From Isoetes taiwanensis (taxonomy: Eukaryota > Streptophyta > Lycopodiopsida > Isoetales > Isoetaceae), in NCBI GenBank assembly GCA_021234155.1, contig JAJEKV010000861.1:1-64000 (forward strand): a stretch of DNA of 64,000 nt, written 5' to 3'. Every line of letters starts with the position of its first letter. Position 1 is the stretch's first letter. The notes under the pieces were generated by a model. That model worked only from the letters and a program-made list of their open reading frames with translations, made no database searches and was not told the origin of the DNA. Below, piece after piece: positions 55,401 to 64,000 of this stretch. A program made the translations under genes and the position numbers.

Positions 55401-58400
55401 GGATGCTTAGAAATCATTCTTCATGCTATAGCCTACCATCTGCACTCTGTAAATTTTTAACTGAATCCTGGAACTACCTTAAGACCTCGTTCTGCACATA
55501 GCACTTTACGAAATGGTGACTGGTAATTCTTGGTAAAACGAGAACCCATCAAGGTGGCAGGTTCATGTGAAAGCATGCCGAAGTTAATGTTTAGTGTTCT
55601 TTAGTTTCTGACTTGGTTGCAGCAACAAATCTGAAACTATTTGAATGGTTTTATCGTCCTTTTAATGCATACCATGAACCCAAGATCTATGGTTTCTGAA
55701 CGGCTGTTATTTTCATGATTATTTGCAGAGCACAGGAGATTGAAAATTAACGTTATTCCTCCACGTAAACGTAGATGGTGTTCAGGTGACTCTGTACTAG
55801 AGAAATTATATGATAAAGTAAGTTCCCTTTACAACTTAGTCAAACCCTTGAAAACTGGCATCATGTATCTAACAAGGGGACAATCACTAGTTTTTTGTCT
55901 GCTAATAATTATTTGGAACTCTTTTCATCCGTCTTCGAGATATCCAATAATTTCCAGCCACATGTAAAAGTCCGTCAGAGATCTTAACAAATGTTTTCCC
56001 CTGTTTAAAGTTTTTTGAATATTCAGTTCCTGCCTTTGTCATGTGACCAGATGTATTGGAAGGCAGAGCAACTACCAGCAGCTTGCAACCACTATGCCAG
56101 AGACAAAGATAAAGACACGGTCAGCTCCTATACACACTCAGGGTAGGATGGCCACCTTTGCAACTGCAAAAATATATAATATGCTTGTGCCTCCGGCTGT
56201 TTATTTTAATTTCATATGTATACATACCCACACATATCTGCAGGAAAATCTTTTCAAAGTTGCGTACTATGCAAAAATATATAATATGCTTATGCCTCCT
56301 GGTGTTTATTTTAATATCATATGTATATATACCCACACACATCTGCAGAAAAATCTTTTTAAAGTTGCGTACTATTTTGAGCTGTAGCAAAACACACTCG
56401 CAACAATGCCTTTAAGGCCACTCCATCCTGTATGTCACAATTGCTCACCATGCTGTAATTTCCAATGATGCAAAACTGTGAACCAGATGAAAGTTGGTAA
56501 CTGCTCCAACGTCCAAGCAAGAAATTTCGCTTTGATCAAGGAGACTTCATGCTCTGATATGAGAAGTGTGACATTGGAACATAAGAAGTGTTTTCATGTC
56601 ATACACATTGTTATGTGAAAACTTTGAGCTGACCCTGTTTATAGCATGAAACAATTATGCTCCTCCGTCCTCTGCACTATTTCAATACATGCAACATTTG
56701 GCACCTATCCTTAGCTATGTATGTGGCCAGTTTATTTATCCAATATGTTACTCACATGAACATGTATGTCGGAGGATGAGCATCATAACTTCCGTCTATA
56801 ATGCAATTTAGTTAATTGCTACAAGGGCAGGCTTTTACTGTGGATTACCTTTGCATGTATAACTTCTACTTTTTGCATTTATTGTACACCATTCCTTATT
56901 TTGCTAAAATATGCTTAATTGCCTAACTTGAAAACCTAAAAATTCTGTCACTGGTGACTAAATTATTGTATTCATGATTGTGATAAGTTAAGTATTGTTT
57001 CCCTTTAATTGGTTTCTATTTTCTTGCCCTTGACGTCATCGTCTTAGGGGGGGGATCTATTACCTATTTGGCAGTACTGTATCTTATGTTCAGAAGGATA
57101 TGTTTTTGCAGATTAGCTATCAGACATTACGTGACAGCTTAGAGAGATTTGGTGTTACATTTTCCGATAAGGAATTTGGTCGCCTACTTGTATATGCTGA
57201 CAAGAATGGGACTGGATCTATTAAGTATGTCTGAAACACTTCGATTATCAACAATAATCTATATGTGATGTGCTCACAGACCATACTTATCACTAACATC
57301 TTGGTCTGCAATCAGTATGCTAATGGGTGCCCAATTTATAACTGCAGGTTACATCCGTTTACAAAGTTTCTTGCACGCCCTGATGGGTAAGTAGCATCTT
57401 GGAAATGAAAGAATGGTAGTTAAATTAATATATAGTTGACCTCAAAGGAAGGAAACCAGATTTGGTCCTGCTATGAAGGGAGCAACCAGATTAGGTCAGG
57501 GCGCACGGGTCAACCTATCGCTAAACTTATGTCTAATTTGCATCATTGAAGGAAACTGATTATGTGTTGTTTGATCTTGGCTCATCAATTTATTAGCTCA
57601 ATATAGCTTACCATCTCCTGAGAAGATTGGTATAGAAGGATCCTACATTGAGTTTCTCCATGTAACTTCCAATGCCTGCAATGACAAAAGATGTCTTAAG
57701 TTGCTGACGTGGCAACTTAGAGAGTAGGACGGGTGTTAGTGACTTGGTACTGGATAGCAGCATTCAGAATGTGTGACTCTATTGAGATTTGTGTGACTAA
57801 TACTCAGAATGTACCAAAACATATCCATCAATTTAATTCTCATTCTCTTCACTCTTCACTCTCCCTCTTTTGTTTGTCTTGATTCTTGCCTAGATCATAG
57901 CCTTTGTCATGCAAAAGCTTGCTTCAAAATTCAAACATGACATCGTTAGCAACATGATGTATGGATTAGCCTTTGAGTTTCTTTAGGATGTAGGTCAGGC
58001 AACCGTCAAAATGGGAAAGGGCATTCATCTGACATCTGGCTTATAAATGTTAAACTAAACTCTGTATGTTAACAAACCAGAATGTTGTACACACCAAAGA
58101 AAAACAATGATAGGATTCAAGTAAGATCCGAAGTAGTCCCTGATTCTCCTCTTATTCAATAATCTTTAACATCCAATCCAACTCATAATAGCTTTTTATG
58201 CTCGTAAATCTAAATATAAAATTCTAAACATTGAGCCACTTGAGCAGGCTTGAAGTGATTTCACCTCAAATGATGGGCTCAGACATTTGGGCAGGTGTGC
58301 CTGGTAACATGGGTCAAGGTTTACAAGTGCTAGTCCATTCCCCCCATAATAGGGGGAAGAAGTGGTAACGAAGAGTCTAATTGTGAACCTGGAGTCATTT

Positions 58401-59321
58401 TGTCCTCAATAATCCAGCTTTCTATGTTTGATTTTTGGTCCTAGGTTGAAGAATGATATAGGAACATATGACGTGGTAACTGGAGCACCTGTCGAAGGGA
58501 GCGTATTACGCAAGTTGGAATACCCTGACAGGTTCTCATTTTTGGCAACATCACGAAGATAGCTGCATTTGTTAAGCTGCATTCATTATATTCCTTTACA
58601 TACATCCAGCAAACGAACAAAGTAATTAAACGTTACTTATGCTCAGAGTCTATAATAAATTGGGATATAAGAAGTGTATATGTGAGACTCAAGATCTACA
58701 TTTGGCTCGTTAGATAGTTAGGACACTTACGTAAGTTCTAATCTAATACCATCTTAATTATAGTTATGGAGAGAAACTTGCAGAATTGGATAACAAGAGG
58801 CATGAGATTCTTTTTGGCTATTTCTTACCTGAAGTTGCAAAGGGTTCACAGAAAGTGACGCCTACAGTAGAAAATTCTCAGATTATGGCATCGGCTGTTA
58901 CATTAGCTGAACAAAACCAACCAATGCCACCATTAGACACTTCAGATAAAGTATCATCAGTAGACCAGAAATTATCTACGTTGGGAAAATCTAGTTTTGT
59001 TGCAAGCACAGAAGGGAAGTCCCCCGAACAATTGGAAGCGGAGTTGACTGCCTTATCTATGCGTAGACCAACGAAACAGCTACCAGATCTGAAGCTTCCT
59101 GGTTTGAACAGGTTTGTTGGTCTGCAATCTATTATGTTGTTGATTATTACAATAACCCAAAGGCTTATTACAGGAGATCAATGCCCCCATCCCCACTTGC
59201 GATGCAAGAAGTTTTCTTTCGAAAGACTCAAATGAAACGATTACATGCTCCAACGTTTAAAAGACGAGTCCAAGAACAACATCGTGTTGCTGATATTGAA
59301 GCAGTGCGTTACTTGGATTGA
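52411..59321 (+). CDS. EF-hand protein, putative axonemal/flagellar
   Basis: Exons: 52411-52560, 52656-52811, 52891-53036, 54589-54728, 55729-55817, 56051-56119 (less certain), 57112-57224, 57348-57386, 58445-58531, 58764-59111, 59174-59321. All junctions join in phase, mostly with good GT/AG sites, giving 494 aa (471 without exon 6). N-terminal half: paired motifs TDDIRGAR (31-38) and TSDIPGTQP (114-122), and NPLEPHY (82-88) and NPLEPVY (181-187). Centre: an EF-hand pair with loops at D245 (DKDKDT) and D280 (DKNGTG). The acidic or low-complexity C-terminal region ends in a basic helix (KTQMKRLHAPTFKRR). Similar N-terminal repeats occur, to my memory, in protist and ciliated-lineage EF-hand proteins, so a sperm-flagellum role is inferred. 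A cytosolic calcium sensor is the alternative. I do not know its gene name. Confidence 0.85.
53922..53953 (+). repeat. C/T-rich tract in intron 3
   Basis: A pure pyrimidine run, mainly (CCCCT)n. It lies in the 1.55-kb third intron, far from the splice sites, and has no evident function. Confidence 0.9.
56167..56373 (+). repeat. 106-bp tandem duplication in an EF-hand gene intron
   Basis: The unit beginning AAAAATATATAATATGCTTG at 56167 repeats at 56273 (period 106 bp) with about 10 differences, ending in TTGCGTACTAT. It lies just downstream of the proposed exon 6. Both copies include ATCTGCAG, a potential acceptor. Confidence 0.9.
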
Positions 59322-60140
59322 GGTACGATACTATATAACACTTCCGTGATCTTTTGAATTTGCAGAAAAGATATGGAATGCTTTTAAAATTTCAAATATA
59401 TATAACTGCAGGTATTGCTCTATCGAGGGGCATGGTTTAGTAGCATTAAGGTACAAATGAAGAGCAAATATGGCAAAGCTATTTTGTATGTACAGTCGGG
59501 TTGAACACACCAAGAGAGTAAAAATGCTTTTCAGTTTTCTCTTTTGTTGTCTTTTCTTTCTTTCTCTATCAGCTTGGAATTGTTCCTTTGCCCTGAAGGG
59601 ATAAACGGGCAGGTGTAAGTTGGAATTATTTTAGTGTTGCCTTATCGTATGGGTGTATGGTAGATGGTAATTATTGTATGGGTGTAAGTTATCAATTAAC
59701 TTACACCCACAATATGCACAATATGGTAACTAGGGAGCCCCACAATATGGTAAATGGGGAGGAAGTGACATATGGCCACAAAAAAAAGGGGGAAAAAGAA
59801 AAGAAAAAAAACCACTAGAAAAAGGGCAGGCTCAGGGGTAAAGCTAGGATTTTGGAGAGGTGAGGAGGTTGGAAGAAGAAGGTTTGTGTGAGTATTGGAG
59901 TAATGAGCAAGTCCCTAAGCTTGTGAATGGACAAAATACAAATTTGACACACAAATAGAGGAATCAAATAAAATTAATTTGGAGAGCATAAGAGATACCA
60001 TGTGGAATAACATGCCTAACCATAAATCTTGATTACTTGAAAGCAAAAGTTTCTTCCAGCATTTTCACACGTGCAACTCATATCTTTATTAATCTTCTTA
60101 TGTTATAAAATTATAGCGTAAGTATTATGTCAAGCATCAA
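59322..60140. other. 3' flank of the EF-hand gene, no other gene
   Basis: T-rich sequence (59520-59570) follows the stop codon and fits a 3' UTR and polyadenylation region. 59640-59760 contains short repeats of 'TATGGGTGTA' and 'CACAATATGG'. No coding features. Confidence 0.5.
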
Positions 60141-60142
60141 AC

Positions 60143-61087
60143 ATGGAGGGCTTAGATTGTGCCACGTGGCATGCCAAGTGTACTTTCTCAATGCCAAAAG
60201 GTGCTATAGGCACCGCCGGTGCTGTGCCTCAGACGCTCGGAAGCCACGCGGGGGAAGATATGGGAGGCAGTGGGTCTTCTTCGCCTTCTAAAAATAGGGC
60301 TCATCCTCGCCATAGCCGTCTTCAAAAAAAGAACCCCTAGTCTTCGCTCTTCGTAAGAAATAGTGCTCTCCGGGCCGCTACCTCCCGCGACCCATGCATC
60401 CATACTTCTCATATGGGTTAAATAATTCTCAAGCAGAGGTATCGGCTTCCCCGCCAACGCCATAGCTCGATGCCATTGTCGCGCTCCTGCGTTCAACCGC
60501 AAGAAATCCAAACCCTATTTCGCAAAGGGATTTCTTCCGCCCTTTCCGTTTTTCGAATTTGGGTGGGGATAATGTGGACTAATGGTGGAATCACCGCCGG
60601 TGCAAATATGAGGCGCTTAGCACAATTTGTTGCCGGAGAAGTATTAGGCGTTGTTTTAAGCTCCGGACTAGAATCACCGCTGCCTCTTTGGCTAGCTTTT
60701 AGTACCGATTTGGGTTCTCAAGTGTGCTCATGTTTCAAAGACTTGGGTGATGCAGATAATGATTTTTGCAAAACCAATTTTGTCTATGCATCCTGTATTA
60801 GGCGCTTCTCAATCTGCAGTAATTCTCAAATGGTATCCCCCGCTTTTATGAATTTCCTTCTTCTCCGCTTTGCATTCTATAATAGAAGGTCGAGCCTCCA
60901 TCTTTATGATCAATCCTATAAACATCGCGACGATGGTTTGTGGTTTTCCACTTCCTACTGCCCAAATCCTTCTTCACTATTTAAAATCTTGGTTGTTGCC
61001 GAATTTTCAGCCTTGGCGATCCTTAGATTGCTCAATCGGCTTGATACATGCCTACTTACTTTAGATGCAAACCTTAAAGTCTTCTAG
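60143..61087. other. GC-richer block with unrecognised frames
   Basis: The block has a 205-codon plus frame (60470-61087) and a 107-codon minus frame (60188-60511), overlapping at the left. The minus one is rich in Arg and Gly and begins close to an alternative ATG giving MASSYGVGGEADTSA before a stop. It looks somewhat like the 5' end of a gene decayed by stops. Neither product matches a family I know. It could be a decayed gene or captured sequence in an unrecognised element. Confidence 0.3.
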
Positions 61088-63150
61088 AGCAGTTTTCATG
61101 GCCTCCATCAATTCCTACCGATCCATTGCGAAATCATGCCTTAGCTTTATGCCCTTTTTTGAAATTCAAGAAAACCTACCGATTTTGTCCATAAATTTTC
61201 TTTAAGTTAACAATGGTTAACAATCCTTTTTTGTGATTTGGCAAAGAAAGCACTTTACATTTTTACAAGGAAGACTTTTGCAATAAAAAACAGATGAAGG
61301 CACTACTCAAACCAAGTTTGCCAAATCAGAGGACACAACCACATCTTACCATACATTAAAAACTCAATTTAACATTACTTCCTCATAGATAACACATTAG
61401 TCTTCGAATCTTCATACACAATCACATAGAAAGCCCACCAACGGTGGGCAATTTTCTAGTATCTTTATTATGATTTTTTTTCTTTATATGGAGCATCGAT
61501 ATACATGGGTGAAAAACTTGCAAATAATATATAGCAAGATCCAGATTAGAACTTGTAACAATGGAGCTTCCCTCCATCGATTGGTTTGCTCTTGCCATAT
61601 ATATAGATTTATGAGAAGTTCTAGCAGGCTAAAGCGAAGGCCATGTACTTCAAAACTTAACTTACTAATATGAGAGGTTTTTTTTTTTTTTTTTTTTTTT
61701 TAAAGGACGACAAGCTTTTCCACAATCAAAATTATAACAACATAAAATGCAAAGACAGGATTATAACCCCATCGGACAAACTGGTCCAATTGAGCACAAC
61801 TCCGTGGAACGAGTATGTTATACCCGTTATCAATCCATCGACAAATTCTCATGATGTTGCAGTGCTTTATGAAAAGAACGCTTTATGGTTAAACTAGCTA
61901 CCAAAGCACTAACATGTAATATAGCATTTTAACTTAACTGCAACACATTGTCATTCAATTCTTGCCATAGATAGATGCTTTGCCATTTCAAGGGAGTATA
62001 ATTTCCCTTTAAATTTTGTGAGCCATGTAAATCCAATAGACATTTCTCGATTTATGTGTGTAAATACAATTGACATACTGTGTTGTTTGTGCCAAAAAAA
62101 CTTTACAACAAGCAAAGTGAGAATGGAGGTATTCTATAAAAGGATATGCACTAGACTAATAGGCATTCATTGTACTGCCATTGACAATGCATTTTGTAAC
62201 AATTTTCAATCATTGCCAATATTATGATGCCTATTTGCATAGAATATGCTGTTGCATTTTCAAAACACATTTACAACTTCTTGAAACAACAAAATGACTT
62301 GTTTCCAACGAAAGCCTTTTCATCAGTCCCATATAAAGTTGGTGCCATCACCTTACAAACGTCATAACAACAATCTGGAAAAATTATATAGTTGCCTAAA
62401 GTTTTCAATAATTTTAGTCGTGGAAATTCAGATTTAATTAAAGTGGGACTCATTCCATTCCCACTTTTTTTTTGGGAACCCTGTTAATTTACACAAAAGA
62501 AGCACCCAACCCAAACCGGGCCATAATTGGAATTTTTGTCTATTAGTGTGCATCCAAGCTTTTCTTCCAGCTTTATTGGATAGCGTGTCGAGAACAAGAA
62601 ACAATGCAACGCATAAAACATAGGAATTTCATTATGACTTGAAACCAAAGTTCTAATTGAAAAGATTCTTAGTTGAACATTTTGGCTCTATTTTCTTAGG
62701 TGGGTAGACAATAGATCACAAATTCCAACAAAAATTAAGCAAATTGTTTACTTATTCACCCAAAAATACTAGTTTTGAGATACCTTATATTTATAAATGG
62801 GCTCATTACAATATGAACCACCTAGTGCAAATGGGCTCATTCACACATGAACCACCTAGTGCAAAGGGCGCTATGGAGCTCTCTCTCCTAGTCATGAGCA
62901 ACTTACGCAGATCGATAGAAATTTGTATGAGGAGTTCTTTTATGGGCCACGTGCTTGTATGTCCCATCGATGTCACCACCCTCTTTCGGCACCTTTCTTC
63001 AATGAACTGATCTTTTCATTGCTCCCAAGCATGTACTATCCGGGTCGAGATAAGGACTGCAAGAGACAAAAATCAAATTAGTCAAGTGATGCTACATGCA
63101 AAAATAAAATAAAATAAAACACAGTTCTTAGGGCCATTTTGGAAAATACG
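61088..63150. other. AT-rich intergenic sequence
   Basis: No gene recognised. A run of about 24 T (61678-61701) precedes AAAGGACGACAAG and could be the reverse-oriented poly(A) end of a retroposon. A 35-bp duplication is listed separately. Confidence 0.5.
62796..62867 (+). repeat. ~35-bp direct duplication
   Basis: ATGGGCTCATTACAATATGA plus 'ACCACCTAGTGCAA' is followed directly by a second copy (ATGGGCTCATTCACACATGA plus 'ACCACCTAGTGCAA'). Confidence 0.85.
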
Positions 63151-63184
63151 TGCATGAGAAAGGCTCGGAGAGGGAAAAACATTC

Positions 63185-63715
63185 GGAAGGCCTTTCTCGA
63201 CTCGCTAGTCGAGAAAGGCACCAAAGCTTAAAAAACGCAAGTTTTAGGAGTCAGAGGCTTTTCGACTGGCGAGTCGAGAAAAGCTCAAAGCGAAAAACAC
63301 AAAGTTTTAGGGATAGAAGGCCTTTTCGACTCGCTGACTCAGAAAGGCGGTTCAAACGAAATGCAAAGTTTTAAGTTTTAGAGGCCTTTTTCTCGACTCG
63401 CGAGTCGAGAAAGGCAGCTCAAAGCGAAAAACGCAAGTTTTAGGGGTCAGAAGGCCTTTCTCGACTCGCGAGTCGAGAAAGGCAACAAAGCAAAAAACAT
63501 GTGTTTTAGGGATCGGGAGCCTTTCGACTCGCGAGTCGAAAGGCATTCAAAGCCGTAAAACACAGTTTTAGGGGTGAGGAAGGCCTTTCGACTCGTGAGT
63601 CGAGAAAGGTATTTCAAAAGAAAAAAAAGTTTGAGGGGCCTTTCTCGACCTAAAGTCGAAAAAGGCGCTTCGAGTAAAAAAGGCAATTTCAAAGCTCAGT
63701 CAGAAGGTCGAGAAA
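63185..63715. repeat. Palindromic satellite, ~8 units of ~65 bp
   Basis: Each unit carries the palindrome CTTTCTCGACTCGCGAGTCG plus AGAAAGG (or a diverged form) and a spacer of the type 'CAAAGCGAAAAACGCAAGTT' plus TTAGGGGTCAGA. The best copies are centred near 63396 and 63470. Outer copies are progressively damaged (for example 'CGACTGGCGAGTCG' near 63260 and 'CGACCTAAAGTCG' near 63648). Each unit can extrude a long hairpin with a CpG-rich tip. Apparent open frames follow the repeat and are not genes. Confidence 0.92.
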
Positions 63716-63721
63716 ATGAAT

Positions 63722-63850
63722 AACCTTCAAACATCCTATGTATTTTCTATGAAAAAAATACCCTCCCATAAATTTCCTACGTATTTTCCATGAAAAATAG
63801 ACCCTCCCCATGTATTATCTAATGGACACATATCCAATGGACCCTCCCCC
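63722..63850 (+). repeat. ~45-bp degenerate tandem repeat
   Basis: 'TATTTTCTATGAAAAA..TACCCTCCC' is followed by 'TATTTTCCATGAAAAATAGACCCTCCCC' and further 'GGACCCTCCCCC' variants. It adjoins the palindromic satellite and may be its degenerate edge or a separate minisatellite. Confidence 0.65.
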
Positions 63851-64000
63851 TTTCTAATGGACCATACCATATAGCTATATGAAGAGGGGACCATTGGGCT
63901 CATATTTAGCTATGTAAAGAGTAATGCCTAATGCACATGTAAATAGCAACATATGCACGTATAATGCACATTATAACCTATGAGAGCCTATTAGACCTAT

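Noticed and set aside
60470-61087. 205-codon plus frame as a host gene
   Set aside because: No family resemblance, Cys/Ser/Phe-rich composition typical of translated pyrimidine-rich DNA, and no supporting splice or promoter context.
63150-63692. Several 60-80 codon frames in the palindromic satellite
   Set aside because: They follow the tandem repeat in each frame; not genes.

Overview
This is nuclear DNA from a land plant, almost certainly a large, transposon-rich genome. Split genes with GT/AG introns, plant-type Ty1/copia and Ty3/gypsy remnants, several LINEs, MITEs and long (GA)n tracts all point that way. One of the two host genes encodes an EF-hand protein whose closest look-alikes in my memory are axonemal or protist-type proteins that flowering plants lack. 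That suggests, as inference only, a plant with swimming sperm such as a fern, lycophyte, bryophyte, cycad or Ginkgo.

Only two convincing host genes are present. The first, minus strand 23726-25805, is a vacuolar-type zinc transporter of the cation diffusion facilitator family (MTP1-like). It has one large exon plus a short 5' coding exon that I infer from matched splice phases. The second, plus strand 52411-59321, is an EF-hand gene of 10 or 11 exons. I traced it from start to stop with consistent splice phases, giving 471 aa, or 494 aa if one weakly spliced exon is included. Together they occupy about 9 kb; most of the rest is mobile DNA or unrecognised decayed sequence.

Layout. 1-8.9 kb: decayed LTR retrotransposons, mainly a minus-strand Ty3/gypsy with gag, RT, RNase H and integrase pieces. 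8.9-14.9 kb: duplicated and hairpin-rich repeats without recognisable genes. 15.0-16.9 kb: truncated plus-strand Ty1/copia with an intact-looking 180-bp 3' LTR. 17-22.8 kb: minisatellites, a repeat array split by a polyadenylated retroposon with a target-site duplication, and a long foldback. 23.7-25.9 kb: zinc transporter. 26.1-26.6 kb: a Tourist-like MITE and triplicated mini-foldbacks. 27.5-29.7 kb: L1-like LINE remnant (LINE-A). 29.7-38.6 kb: two tandem minus-strand LINEs (B and C), both lying between (GA)n tracts. 39.8-41.9 kb: LINE-like remnant, a long-TIR MITE, and a truncated LINE-D. 42.8-45.2 kb: a complete non-autonomous Mutator-like element with a perfect 9-bp target duplication and hairpin-repeat subterminal arrays. 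48.4-52.1 kb: a duplicated segment whose second copy is interrupted by LINE-E. 52.4-59.3 kb: EF-hand gene. 59.4-64 kb: mostly unrecognised, ending in a palindromic satellite.

The most interesting system is the LINE family. Two near-complete copies sit inside what looks like one original (GA)n/(TC)n microsatellite. All recognisable 3' ends share a stem-loop followed by a short A-rich motif, and three carry pyrimidine-rich microsatellite tails instead of poly(A). This is what a microsatellite-targeting non-LTR retrotransposon would look like.
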